Shown here: positions 39,942 to 49,538 of the stretch, piece by piece | Layout: each line of letters begins with the position of its first letter | Position numbering within the stretch: the first letter of the stretch is position 1 | From: JBDHWG01 sp039810085 | GTDB taxonomy: Bacteria > Chloroflexota > Anaerolineae > Epilineales > JAHCIE01 | Direction: 5' to 3' | Assembly: GCA_039810085.1 (NCBI GenBank) | Contig: JBDHWG010000002.1 | Location: forward strand, 62,001-126,000 | DNA length: 64,000 nt | Program-made: the position numbers and the translations under genes | The notes under the pieces: generated by a model | Told to the model about the DNA's origin: nothing | Database searches by the model: none | What the model saw: the letters and a program-made list of their open reading frames with translations, nothing else

Positions 39942-42566
39942 TTAGCGCGTGCCGCTATCCATGTCGAACGATTCCAGCACTGCCCCGGATCCCTCCATCA
40001 CGACTGCGCGCGGCCCCTTCTCGACGTAGTACCCCAGGCCCACCGACAGGGCGGGTGTGTTGGGGCCGAGAACAGTCGCCGGCCGGCCGCCATCTTTCAG
40101 CTCCACTTCCACCAGCGCACGTCCCGCTTTGGAGTCTTCGTCATTGGAGCACGTGACGATGATGCGCTTGACCGGGTTGGCATCGCTGCCGCGCCGGAGC
40201 AGGCCGCCGCTCACGTTGATGACGTGCCGGTTGCGCTGTGTGGGCAGCTCCTCTCTGAGAATGCGCTTACGGTAGCTCGTTTCCTCTGTCCCGTCGTTCG
40301 AGCCATACAGTGGGTCGAACATCGCCAGCTCGTAGACCTCGATCCAACCTGAGAGCGGGTGCGCGCGTTGCTTTATCTCTCGCCGTCCGACGCCGACCCC
40401 CGCCACACCGACCAGCCCGACAGCGGCCAGGACGCCAAAGAACCACGGGTTGATTCGGCCATCAGCCGAGGTCTTCCACTCCGAGCTGGCCCACTCGTAA
40501 TCCTCGGCCAGCTGCGTGTTGGGTATCACTGCGATCTCATAGTGGCCGCGCCCGAGCGTGTTCGGCTCGAGCCGGTACAGACCGGGCTTACCCGTGTTGC
40601 TCATCTTCGTCTCGGCGCTGCGGTCGTTGTTCTGAGCGTCGAGGATGCGCAGCTTGAACGGGTACATTGGGTCCACGGCGCCCACTTCGCCAGGCCCAAT
40701 CGCCCTGCCGTCGTCCGTCTTGAGCTGAACTTCGAGGGGGAGACCCGTCGGGCGCAAGAATGGATCCGTCGCAATGAACTGTCCACCCTCGGGCGCGACG
40801 ATCTCGGCGCGGACGAGCTTCGTCGGCGTCACGTCGAAGGACAGTTTGTCCTGGCCCAGGGTGACCGGGCCCTTCGGCGTATCGATGCTGAAACGGTACG
40901 CGAGCTCGTGGCGGCCTGAAACCGCCGGCTTAAACGTGACGGAGTAGACGCCGTCCGGGCCTTCGGTGATCGGCACTGCCTGGGAACCGGTAGGGCTGGT
41001 GAGCGTGACTGTCCCAGTGATAGGCAGATCTGGCTTGACCGGCTGCTGGTTGGCCGTGACGCTGAACTTTACGGTGGAGGGGCGGTATTGCTTCGTGCTC
41101 CCCTTGACCGCGTCGGTGACAGCCAACTGCACTGGCGCGACCTGGAATGTAGCGATGGGTTGGTCGAAGACGACGAAGTCGGTATTGTCCGGGTTGCGCG
41201 TGGTCGCTTTGACGCGCAGTTCATTCGCGCCCGCTTCGAGGGGAATGACCTCACCGTTGAACTGGTAGCCCGGCTGGCTCTGGAGGGTGATAGGAAGGGC
41301 GGCCTTGGACGGCCCCACCAGGCTCGTTACAGTCTGCACCGTGTAGCGCGGGTCAGCATAATCCGGCAGGGGCGACTCCGAGGCGTCTCGAATAAGCATT
41401 TGAATCGGGGTGCGCTTGAACTGTACGAGGTTCGCGCCAGGGCCAGGCGCTGCGAGCTTCGGAGCCGCATTGAACCTGGACACACGCACCTGACAGCGCG
41501 CTAGAGCGTCCGGCGACAGCTGGCTCTGGACTTGCCACAAGCCTGGCAGTGGGTTATTCACCGTGAGCGTCTCGATCGGATCTTTGAGGCCGCTCACCCC
41601 CACCTTGACGTCTGTTCGGCCCGGCTCAAGCCGCCCTGTTTGGTCCCGCACGTCGAGGTGCTGGTCGGGGCTGGACTTGATAAGCGTGAGCTCGACTTGC
41701 TGCACGAAAGGCGGAATGGAAATGGAGCCGCCTTTGTAGCACTCCTGGTTGAAGCCGGTGCGCCCGCCGCTTAGGTTGCTGGTCAACTGGCTGGTGATGC
41801 CTTGCAGGCGGCTCGTCATGTCCTGTTGGTCCACGGCGCGCACTGCGCGACTCGGGTCGCCTACAACGCGGTCCCAGTACGGCTTCACATCGTTCCAGTA
41901 CGTGTTGTCTTTGTCGATGCCGATGACAAAAATCTGGTGGGAGGAAGGTGGCATGTAGTTCTGCACATAGTCCGCCAGCTCAGTCATGTGATCTTGCCAG
42001 GAGAAGCCGGCCCGATTCAGCGCCGGCTGACCATCGGTTAACACGACGACGGCTCTCACGGGGCAGCCGTTGACTTGCGGCTGCGCCTGGTCGAATAGCG
42101 ACGAGGCGGTCTGAAATGCGGCCAGAAAGTTCGTGTTACCAAGGGATTTCATAGGCGTGAACGACGGCGCCAGGTCACGGAGCTGCTGGTCGTGCTCGCT
42201 TTGGCTGGTAGACTTGAACTGGGTCCAGTCAAGCCCGACTTGTGGGCGGTCTCCGAAGTGAACCAGCGCCATCTGCATCGTGCTGGACGGGAAGATGATG
42301 TAGTGCAGAGTGCTGAGAAGCCGGGCCGTGTCGGCGGAGCCGAAGAAGCGTAACCCTTCCGGGTCACTTGGCGCTCGGCCGTTGATCACTTGAGACATCG
42401 AGCCGCTCTCGTCCACAATCAGGACGACTTGAAGCGCATTGCAGCCCGCCTGGGGCGACTGCTGCGCAGGGCGGGCGAACGATCCGTCGCCTCGGGCCGG
42501 TAGGCTAGTGGCAAAAAGGGTAGTCAAGAGGACTACTAGGAGCAGGGCCACTCTCAATGATCGCAT
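39942..42566 (-). CDS. Secreted/membrane vWA-domain protein
   Basis: An 874-residue exported protein. Signal peptide at 4-25; vWA domain ~44-265 with MIDAS motif DESGS (52-56) and later VVVLTDGQPAL. Several Ig-like beta domains follow to ~690 (repeated VTLTSPTG / YSVTFKPAVSGRHELAYRF patterns). One TM lies near 708-728, and a ~140-residue cytoplasmic tail begins with basic residues. The vWA domain would bind ligand outside through a divalent metal, with the tail contacting the tubulin-like protein encoded 24 nt downstream. This is the von Willebrand A component expected in the FtsZ-like membrane-remodelling gene set. Confidence 0.87.
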   Translation of the reverse strand: MRSLRVALLLVVLLTTLFATSLPARGDGSFARPAQQSPQAGCNALQVVLIVDESGSMSQVINGRAPSDPEGLRFFGSADTARLLSTLHYIIFPSSTMQMALVHFGDRPQVGLDWTQFKSTSQSEHDQQLRDLAPSFTPMKSLGNTNFLAAFQTASSLFDQAQPQVNGCPVRAVVVLTDGQPALNRAGFSWQDHMTELADYVQNYMPPSSHQIFVIGIDKDNTYWNDVKPYWDRVVGDPSRAVRAVDQQDMTSRLQGITSQLTSNLSGGRTGFNQECYKGGSISIPPFVQQVELTLIKSSPDQHLDVRDQTGRLEPGRTDVKVGVSGLKDPIETLTVNNPLPGLWQVQSQLSPDALARCQVRVSRFNAAPKLAAPGPGANLVQFKRTPIQMLIRDASESPLPDYADPRYTVQTVTSLVGPSKAALPITLQSQPGYQFNGEVIPLEAGANELRVKATTRNPDNTDFVVFDQPIATFQVAPVQLAVTDAVKGSTKQYRPSTVKFSVTANQQPVKPDLPITGTVTLTSPTGSQAVPITEGPDGVYSVTFKPAVSGRHELAYRFSIDTPKGPVTLGQDKLSFDVTPTKLVRAEIVAPEGGQFIATDPFLRPTGLPLEVQLKTDDGRAIGPGEVGAVDPMYPFKLRILDAQNNDRSAETKMSNTGKPGLYRLEPNTLGRGHYEIAVIPNTQLAEDYEWASSEWKTSADGRINPWFFGVLAAVGLVGVAGVGVGRREIKQRAHPLSGWIEVYELAMFDPLYGSNDGTEETSYRKRILREELPTQRNRHVINVSGGLLRRGSDANPVKRIIVTCSNDEDSKAGRALVEVELKDGGRPATVLGPNTPALSVGLGYYVEKGPRAVVMEGSGAVLESFDMDSGTR

Positions 42567-42578
42567 GGCGCATTCCCT

Positions 42579-43553
42579 CTAGTCAGGAGGCTCCCCTGGC
42601 GCTCGTAGATGAGCGATAATTGTGGGGGGATAGCGTTTCTCAGTCATTTCTTTGCGGACCGACGCCCGGTCATAACAAGCTGCGTGGAATGTGACGCTGC
42701 CGCCACCGTCTGGCTCTAGCGTCAACACGGCGTAGCTGGCCTTCCTCTCCCCACTCTTCTCACGCGAGAAGCCAACGCTGCCAGGCGAGAGGAGCGCCGG
42801 CTCGCTCGGCGACAGGGCTAACTCGTACGGTTCATCGAGGTATACCGCTGCTTCCCATTGATGAGCGTAAGCCCCCTCGCGGTAGAGAGAGCGGCGGTGT
42901 TCGTGTCCCACCAACGCCAGCCGAGGCAGCGCCAGGTCAGCGCCCTGCACCCGAAGCTCGGGCGCCACCGCGGGGCCGGTCGCCAGCCAGCTCAGCAACG
43001 CCAGGGTGTACCGGGCGTGTTGCGCCTCTTTGACATAGCCCCAGACATACGACCACAGAATATCATCGCTCAAGGGCTGGCGGAGCATATTCACATCCAG
43101 GTCTCGCACGGCGCCCCCGTGTATCAAGTAGATACCAGGTCGCGGCGCGCAGACAAGCGGCCACTTCTCGATCTCTGGTGCCACGCTCCTGGTATCGTTA
43201 TCTCTGCCTAGCTCGCCAAATCGCATGAGCTCCCGCTGATGCAGGCGGATAATCTCCCAATCCGTTCGGTTGAACCCACCGTCTGCGCCGCGCTCGGTTT
43301 CGACGGTCTCTATCTTCCCGATAATGCCCCAATCGTGATTGCCGGCGACAACCCAGGACGGCCGATAACTGCGCATCAAACGGTTCCAGGCTTGCCAGGG
43401 GCGTGGGCCGCGGCCGAAGATATCGCCGAGAAACCATAGCTCGGAAAAGGGCGTCGCTGCGTAACGGCTATGTGCGTCGTTCCAGGCCGCTCTCAACGCC
43501 AGTTCATCCGCGTGAACGTCCGCGAGCACAAGAACGCGTTCGATGCCGCTCAC
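42579..43553 (-). CDS. Calcineurin-like metallophosphoesterase
   Basis: A 324-residue enzyme with the full dimetal motif set: LADVHAD (Asp12, His14), LGDIFG (Asp44), VVAGNHDW (Asn72, His73), a mid-domain LIHGG, and LVGHEHRR near 225. Such enzymes hydrolyse phosphoproteins, nucleotides or cyclic nucleotides; here it could oppose the operon's kinase-like protein, which is inference. No signal peptide. Start codon is GTG, overlapping the TGA of the upstream coiled-coil gene by 4 nt, so its translation depends on that gene. Confidence 0.92.
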   Translation of the reverse strand: MSGIERVLVLADVHADELALRAAWNDAHSRYAATPFSELWFLGDIFGRGPRPWQAWNRLMRSYRPSWVVAGNHDWGIIGKIETVETERGADGGFNRTDWEIIRLHQRELMRFGELGRDNDTRSVAPEIEKWPLVCAPRPGIYLIHGGAVRDLDVNMLRQPLSDDILWSYVWGYVKEAQHARYTLALLSWLATGPAVAPELRVQGADLALPRLALVGHEHRRSLYREGAYAHQWEAAVYLDEPYELALSPSEPALLSPGSVGFSREKSGERKASYAVLTLEPDGGGSVTFHAACYDRASVRKEMTEKRYPPTIIAHLRAPGEPPD

Positions 43554-46500
43554 CCAGGCCTCGATGTCGTGTCACGACGAATCAAGCCAGGCGGGGTCAT
43601 CTCGAACTTCTCCTCGACTCGCCTGAGCGCGGCCTGGTATTCGACATACTTAGGCGCGATGGGGTAGAACTCATGGGCCACCTGCGTAAACTTTCTCCAC
43701 TCCTCAGTGTTCGCAACCGCCGATTTCCCCCTCAGGTTCATCAGCTTGTTGTAGGCGGTCTGGAATCGGAGCCACACAACCGGGTACTGGTCTCTACGCT
43801 GTTGGATGATGCTGCCCGTCGTTATACAAGCGTCGAACTGCGCTTGATAGTGAGCCTGCATTGCCTGACGTTGCCGGTCCGCGCGTTGGACGACCTCGTA
43901 CAGCCGGATCCGCTCTCGACTGGATGCGCTCGCGTCGGTCTGCTGGCGAAGGAACCGCTCAAACTCCTCCGATGACAGAGCCATCTTAGCCTTCAATAGG
44001 CACCATACCGTTTTTCCGTCTTGCTTCAGTTGGCTCTGCTTGACGCCCATGGCTGTTTCCTGGCACAAGGTGTACGCCTGCTGAAGCTCACCCAAATCGG
44101 ACAGCTCGAGGATAACCAACTTTTGCTTTTCCCAATCCACAATGCCGTGAACGTCCTGATCTTCCTCGGTCGCGGTAACTCTGAATCGATGTAGCCAGCC
44201 CCTCAGCATCACGAGTTGCTGCACCTTGGCTTCGACAATCGGGATGATCACCGTCAGCGAGCGGTAGACCCGGTGGGTATCCGGGTCATCGTACTCGATA
44301 TCATCCTGCAAGCCGCAGGCGTCCTGGGATTCTTCCATTTGCATCCGCCGCATCTTTAGGAGGGCGGTCTCAATAGGGTAGATTGGAGGCTGCTGTTGCA
44401 GGTCTTGTCGTATTTGGTCTACCAGCCGCATCTCGGCCGGATCCTCCAACTGGGTTGGCAGGTCGTCCAACTGGGTCACACGTTCGTGCAACAGCAACAG
44501 CCGAATCTCGTTCGCCAGTGTTTCTTGATGCTGCCGTCGCAGTTCCGCTTGCTCCAGGCTCTTGACCTGCGAGCGGTACGAGGGATGATCGCTGTCCCGG
44601 AAACCGGCTGGAATCTGGAGGAAAGTTGCGCTGACTTGTCCGCCCTTTAGGCGCAGGATGTAGCGCGCGTTTTCGAAACCCCGTGTGTCGCGCAGGCCCA
44701 GTTGGATTTGAGCCTCTACATTGTCCAGGGCATCCTGGAACTGGTTCAACTCTGCCAGCCAATCGTCGGCTTTCTCCTCCTCCTGAGGGCTAATTGCCAG
44801 GGCCGGACCTCGCCCCCCCAGTGTGGTCATTTGGAGTTGCAGGCGCTCCAAAGCGCCGCGCGTCACGTCGCGCTCGTTGACCAGCTGTTTTGCCATTACC
44901 AGCTGGCGGTCCAGCACATTAGCGTCTGGTGTCGTCTTGTCATGCCTTCTGAATTGTTGCGCCGAGTAGTCGTAGGTGACTTGCTGGATTCTCTGGCGCA
45001 ACTCGGACCCGGCGCGCACAACAAGATCCTGAAGCTCCTGCACTCGAAGACCCTGGGCCGCCTCGTCATCCTCTTGGAACAGGATAACAATGCCCAGTTG
45101 GGCGTCAATCCGATCGAAGATACTTCGCGCTCGTCGGGCCTGTCCCTCCAGTCGTGCCTGCGCCGCATAACGCCCCTGATCCCACAATGTCCTCAGGACA
45201 CGACGCGGCTCGACGGTATGCTTCGGTGACTGTTCCAACTGCCGAGTAGCCCCATCATAGGCGAGGCGCGCCTGCCGGCATGCCTCTGCCGTCAGGGTAG
45301 CGCCAGTTCGTAGATGTTTGTAAATGTTCGTCCCAGCGCGGCCGATAATGCTCCAAGGCTGCCATTCCTCCTGCCGCTGGTTAACCAGGGTTTGATCGCC
45401 GATATCCGACGCCAGGCCGCGCGCTTTAGCCAGCGATTTGTCGGCGCGGTCGAGGTAGTCAACCCCCTTCTCGACCGTGTCCTCGCCCCGCAACGCGCGC
45501 CTGGCAAGCTCGAAGCACGCGTCACCGTGGAGCTTCCAAACCTCCCAATCCTCCTGGAACAGCGGGTCGTTACAGAGGCTGGCGTAGATGACCTCAGCCT
45601 CTTCCGGCTGGGCGAGCCGGGCGCGGGCGATGCGACTTTGCTTCTGAGCCTCCCTGGCCTTGCGTTCGCAGAACTCGCGTACCTCCTCGCCAACGGAAGC
45701 GAGTTGCCTGACGCGTTCCCAGGCGCTGCTCACGCGCTCCCAGTCCTTGCTGGTAATGCTGGTGGCTGGCAGCCCCCGCTGGGCGTCCCACGCTTTCACG
45801 ACCTCACGCGGCTCGGCGAGCAGCTCCAGCACCCCGTCGCCGTCACGCATCTCTAGCCGCTCATAGCGGCGCTGCAAACCTTCCAACTCGTCACGCGTGA
45901 GGTGTTCATAGAATGTGCCTCGATGCGCCCGGATTAGCTCGCGGATTTGCTCAGCAAGCATCTCAGCCAGTCTGCGCTGTGCTTCCTGCTGCGCCCCTAT
46001 CAGGTCCGGGCGGAGGGAAGACGGTTGGTCGATGGCATTACGGAGCAGCCGCAATGCCTCGTCCAATTCCCTAAGACTCCCGCCCTCTACCAGACGTTGG
46101 GCGCGTTCCAGGGCTCCTCGGGCCGCTGGCTCGTTGCGCCGGATTCGATCAAGTTTTTGTTGGAGTTGGGCAGCCCGCGCCGCAGCGGCGGCTCCCATAT
46201 CCCCCATGGCTGCCTGAAGCCCAGTTTCGACGACATACAGGTCGGGGACGAGCCAGGCGTCGCCCGTGTTCCCTGCTCGATTGTCCAGTTTAGCCATCTC
46301 ATCCCGAGCGCGCGCATATCCCTGCCATGCCGTGAGTTTGTCCACCGCGCCGCTCAATGCTTGACGCTGAGTTGACGACAAATCGCTTGTCTGAGATAGA
46401 CGCCGTGTGTAGTCCAGGGTGGCCTTTTCGACCGTCTCGAGTGGCGTGCCGGGTTGACAGATGCGGCGTAGCTCATCCTGAATTTTGCTTTCATCCAACC

Positions 46501-47992
46501 GCACTTGCAGCTCGGCCAGACGGTCTTGCCGCTTGTGCCAGTGCTGCCAATACTCAGGGTAATCGCGCTGGAGCGACTGGAGCGTCTCCATCTCGGCCTG
46601 GTAACTCATGCCGCCACCGCTGCCGTCCAGCGGCCGCACGCGACTATAGAGCCTATTGAGCGCCTCATAGCGCTCGGCCAGTTCTGTTTCTACTTCGGGG
46701 ACCATGTCAATCAAGCTCTTCGCCTGGACCATGCGCCGGGAGATCCCAGACCAGTTATCGTTCTTAAGAAGATTATCAATCTCGTCGAGTATTTCAGCAG
46801 CAGCGGCTTGGGCGCGCGGAACAATGTTCTGGCGGAGCTCGTCCAGGGCGGGAAGCCAGCGGTAGGTATTTTGCGCGTCTTGCCACAACTTGTAGGCACG
46901 CACCGGGTCGGATTGCAGCCGGGCCTGCCCGGCCAGTCCCTGGGCTTTGAGATAAGCGTCTAGTTCCGGTTGAATCGCCTCTTCCATTGCCTCAATCTTT
47001 TGCTTGTACTCAGCCGGAACTTCGATGCCTATGCGGCTGTCATTGATGCCGCCAATCTCTTTCCATTTTGCCAGCTCCGCCTGGGCGTCGGAGGGGCGAT
47101 GCGCATCCAGCCGCTCGCGGGCTGCCTGCACATACTCCTCAATCTTGGGCCGCCAGAACAGCTCAAGCATCCGCCGCCGAGCGACCGGCAAGGCCCTGGA
47201 AACTTCCATCGCTCGCGCCGCCTGACCTTTTGTGGCATCCGGATAGTAGGTGACCAACTCGTTGGGGTTGCGCTCCACCCGCGCCGTGAAATCAAGAAGC
47301 AGCTCGACGAATTCATTGCCGGTGTCACGGGTTTTTGTCACTTCGTGCCGTGTCCGCAGATCATCGTAGATTTGCTTCGCTCGGTCGCGCAGTTGCATGA
47401 GAGCGTCGCGCTGCTCCTGCTCCCACACCTGTCCCGCACCAAGAGCGCCAGTTACCTTCGTGAAGGCCTCTTCCGCGAAGGGAATAACCTGCTCGCCCTT
47501 CTCGCCTTCTTCGTCGCGCACCCGGTCCCACAGTGCGTTGACCTCTTTTTGAAGCGCCGCGAAGCGCTGGGCGCTCAAGGCACGGCTTTGGAGGGTCTGG
47601 AGACGCTCGTCGAGGCGGAGAGTATCGGATGGGGCAGTCCGCCCGGCTCGAAGCGCGCGGATATTGTCTAGAAGCTCGCCAACCTGGCGCAGCTCATCTT
47701 GGGACACATCATCGGCCAAGGTTGGCCGCCGCTCGAGCTGGCTCAGACGGTCGTTAGCCTCGTTCTCCAGCCGATCGATGAGCGGCTCAACCAGCGCCTC
47801 GTAGCGCCGCCGCAGGTCGCGGATGCGGGGCTGGTCTTGCAGCGTAAGGTTCGCTGCATCATCATTGCATTGCTTCAACACGACCGGAATAGCGGCGAGA
47901 TCGGCGAGGGACTTCCGAATCTCGCCGATGGACGATTGGGTGAACGCATCGAGTTGCTGACCGATGCGGTTCAATTTCTCACTCACGGCCAT
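43550..47992 (-). CDS. Giant coiled-coil/alpha-solenoid protein, first gene of the operon
   Basis: A 1480-residue protein, almost entirely helical and highly charged, with repeated Leu/Gln/Glu/Arg heptad-like stretches (for example RRRYEALVEPLIDRLENEA and LLDNIRALRAGRTAPSDTLR). There are no TM, signal or nucleotide-binding motifs. The pattern is that of a spectrin- or TPR-like rod, so it is probably a cytoplasmic scaffold for the tubulin-like machinery. GGAGGCGGTGAC precedes the ATG. It is divergent from the ECF sigma gene across a 164-nt gap and coupled to the phosphoesterase by a GTGA overlap. I do not recognise a family. Confidence 0.8.
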   Translation of the reverse strand: MAVSEKLNRIGQQLDAFTQSSIGEIRKSLADLAAIPVVLKQCNDDAANLTLQDQPRIRDLRRRYEALVEPLIDRLENEANDRLSQLERRPTLADDVSQDELRQVGELLDNIRALRAGRTAPSDTLRLDERLQTLQSRALSAQRFAALQKEVNALWDRVRDEEGEKGEQVIPFAEEAFTKVTGALGAGQVWEQEQRDALMQLRDRAKQIYDDLRTRHEVTKTRDTGNEFVELLLDFTARVERNPNELVTYYPDATKGQAARAMEVSRALPVARRRMLELFWRPKIEEYVQAARERLDAHRPSDAQAELAKWKEIGGINDSRIGIEVPAEYKQKIEAMEEAIQPELDAYLKAQGLAGQARLQSDPVRAYKLWQDAQNTYRWLPALDELRQNIVPRAQAAAAEILDEIDNLLKNDNWSGISRRMVQAKSLIDMVPEVETELAERYEALNRLYSRVRPLDGSGGGMSYQAEMETLQSLQRDYPEYWQHWHKRQDRLAELQVRLDESKIQDELRRICQPGTPLETVEKATLDYTRRLSQTSDLSSTQRQALSGAVDKLTAWQGYARARDEMAKLDNRAGNTGDAWLVPDLYVVETGLQAAMGDMGAAAAARAAQLQQKLDRIRRNEPAARGALERAQRLVEGGSLRELDEALRLLRNAIDQPSSLRPDLIGAQQEAQRRLAEMLAEQIRELIRAHRGTFYEHLTRDELEGLQRRYERLEMRDGDGVLELLAEPREVVKAWDAQRGLPATSITSKDWERVSSAWERVRQLASVGEEVREFCERKAREAQKQSRIARARLAQPEEAEVIYASLCNDPLFQEDWEVWKLHGDACFELARRALRGEDTVEKGVDYLDRADKSLAKARGLASDIGDQTLVNQRQEEWQPWSIIGRAGTNIYKHLRTGATLTAEACRQARLAYDGATRQLEQSPKHTVEPRRVLRTLWDQGRYAAQARLEGQARRARSIFDRIDAQLGIVILFQEDDEAAQGLRVQELQDLVVRAGSELRQRIQQVTYDYSAQQFRRHDKTTPDANVLDRQLVMAKQLVNERDVTRGALERLQLQMTTLGGRGPALAISPQEEEKADDWLAELNQFQDALDNVEAQIQLGLRDTRGFENARYILRLKGGQVSATFLQIPAGFRDSDHPSYRSQVKSLEQAELRRQHQETLANEIRLLLLHERVTQLDDLPTQLEDPAEMRLVDQIRQDLQQQPPIYPIETALLKMRRMQMEESQDACGLQDDIEYDDPDTHRVYRSLTVIIPIVEAKVQQLVMLRGWLHRFRVTATEEDQDVHGIVDWEKQKLVILELSDLGELQQAYTLCQETAMGVKQSQLKQDGKTVWCLLKAKMALSSEEFERFLRQQTDASASSRERIRLYEVVQRADRQRQAMQAHYQAQFDACITTGSIIQQRRDQYPVVWLRFQTAYNKLMNLRGKSAVANTEEWRKFTQVAHEFYPIAPKYVEYQAALRRVEEKFEMTPPGLIRRDTTSRPG

Positions 47993-48011
47993 GTCACCGC
48001 CTCCGCATTCC

Positions 48012-48040
48012 TTGACTTCGAAACAGGCGTATGGTAAAGT
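48012..48040 (+). promoter_or_regulatory. Sigma-70-like promoter of the ECF sigma gene
   Basis: TTGACT (48012-48017), 17-nt spacer, TAAAGT (48035-48040) with TG one base upstream (extended -10). Leader of about 110 nt to the ATG at 48157. A second -10-like TATACT at 48138-48143 is too close to the start codon to be useful. No convincing promoter for the opposite operon was found in the gap. Confidence 0.45.
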
Positions 48041-48156
48041 AGTGTCTCACCTGAGAAGGAGACAGCTTTTATTTCTTAATGCGGGCATCTTCGACTTTCT
48101 TTCACTTCGTCCCGTAACAAGCCGACTTCCGTTTCGTTATACTTAGAGGAGGGAGT

Positions 48157-49086
48157 ATGACGACTAGGTGCTGCTGGCAGTCCCACCACCACGTTCATGA
48201 GTTGCTGGACGGGTTGTGCGCAACGCAGGTTGAGCTGTGGTTGGAGCAGAGCAAAGAGCGTGGCGAAGTTGCGTCCCATGAGAACCTTACCGAGACGATT
48301 GCGCATTTGCTGCGTCAGAATCTGGCCAGCGGTCGGGTCGATCGTGTCTATCGCGCCTGTCAACCCGAGCCAAGCGTGAATATGCCAGGTCTACTGACCA
48401 ACGATGACGCGCGCGAGATACCTGACATCGAGAGTGAGACCCTCCGGCGAGCTGAGTCTCTGCACTTCTTGACGCAGTACGTAGACCGACTCATCCGTTA
48501 CTACGACCTTGAGCACAGACTGGTGACAAAACTCGGCGCGTCCGATCCACTCGCTTGGGAGCAACTGGGCAAAATGCTGAGGAATCGCGCCTATATCCTC
48601 CTCACCCGCCAGGGGGTGGACGTCAACCGCGCCATAGCTGAGGCCCCGGAATTTGCCCAGCAAGCGTGCGAAGTGATATGCAGCCACGCTTATTACTATG
48701 ATGTTCCGTTCGCCGCCTGGGCCAATCTCATTCTGAAGAACCTCATCCTTCAACGCTATTGTCGCTCACACGACATCATGAGCCGGGTTGACCTGGAGCC
48801 GTTGGACAATGACGCGGATCAGGGCATCCATACCTGGGCGCTCCTTCACGAATGCTTAGCCAACCCGCACGAAGAGGACATAGACAACATCGAGGAGTAC
48901 GACTGGGTCGTAGACGCTATCTCTCGGATCAGGAGCAAATCGCAAAGATACGTTCTAACAGCTTCATTCTACGAGGAAGTGAGCGACGACGAGATTGCGC
49001 GACAGCTTGGGAAGAGTCGAAACGCGGTCTACATCTTGCGTCATAGGGCGCTGCAACATCTTCGCCGAACCCTTGATGGGGTTTAA
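48157..49086 (+). CDS. ECF-type sigma factor with long N-terminal extension
   Basis: A 309-residue sigma-70-family protein. Region 2-like sequence lies at ~140-200 (AYILLTRQGV, then FAAWANLILKNLILQRYC) and region 4 near 255-305 (SKSQRYVLTASFYEEVSDDE, RQLGKSRNAVYILRHRALQH), with a good helix-turn-helix. The ~130-residue N-terminal extension is longer than in typical ECF factors (~180-200 aa in total) and may be a regulatory domain. GAGGAGGGAGT precedes the ATG. It is followed by a zinc-finger anti-sigma candidate and lies between two long operons pointing away from and towards it, so it probably drives one or both. Confidence 0.85.
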   Translation: MTTRCCWQSHHHVHELLDGLCATQVELWLEQSKERGEVASHENLTETIAHLLRQNLASGRVDRVYRACQPEPSVNMPGLLTNDDAREIPDIESETLRRAESLHFLTQYVDRLIRYYDLEHRLVTKLGASDPLAWEQLGKMLRNRAYILLTRQGVDVNRAIAEAPEFAQQACEVICSHAYYYDVPFAAWANLILKNLILQRYCRSHDIMSRVDLEPLDNDADQGIHTWALLHECLANPHEEDIDNIEEYDWVVDAISRIRSKSQRYVLTASFYEEVSDDEIARQLGKSRNAVYILRHRALQHLRRTLDGV

Positions 49087-49157
49087 AGAAAGCTAGATGG
49101 GCGTAAACTGAAAGAATTCTTAGTCATCTTGCATTGACCTATAAAAGGATGGAGCGA

Positions 49158-49538
49158 ATGAGTTTCAGGGTCAATGCATGGTACGATGCCGAGATTCTTC
49201 GCCCTCTGTTCGAGGAGCGTCAGGCAACGCTTCGGTCACTTGGCGTTCATCCCTTGTCTTGCGAGGAGTGCCGGGACGTCCTCGATATCTACGTGTCTGA
49301 CGAGCTAGACGGCGAAGACGTTGAGAAAACCTACCCCGCGTTGTCTCACCACCTCAGGCGCTGCCCGCTGTGTCAGGACGTCTACGCTGACGTGAAGTGG
49401 TGCCTGGCGCAAGGGCTTGCCGATCACCCGAGATGGACACCACCTGCGTCGCCCGCCTCCGACTCGTCGCCTTCACATGATTCGATAGAGAGTCATGTAG
49501 GTGCGCCGGAGTCTTCTCGTCACTCCCCTAATAAGTAG
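49158..49538 (+). CDS. Candidate cytoplasmic zinc-binding anti-sigma factor
   Basis: A 126-residue protein. An early CEEC pair and the HHLRRCPLC sequence give the H-x3-C-x2-C pattern of ZAS anti-sigma factors. No TM is present, so it would act in the cytoplasm, possibly sensing redox or a partner protein. The C-terminal ~40 residues are Pro/Ser-rich and disordered. Start ATG 49158 has GGAG/AAAGGA just upstream; TTG 49134 and ATG 49149 are in-frame alternatives. It lies 71 nt after the sigma gene on the same strand, and its end overlaps the convergent MotB-like gene by 19 nt. Confidence 0.72.
   Translation: MSFRVNAWYDAEILRPLFEERQATLRSLGVHPLSCEECRDVLDIYVSDELDGEDVEKTYPALSHHLRRCPLCQDVYADVKWCLAQGLADHPRWTPPASPASDSSPSHDSIESHVGAPESSRHSPNK

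Noticed and set aside
48138..48143. TATACT as the -10 box of the ECF sigma gene
   Set aside because: It would place the start site inside the ribosome-binding site; the upstream TTGACT/TAAAGT pair fits better.
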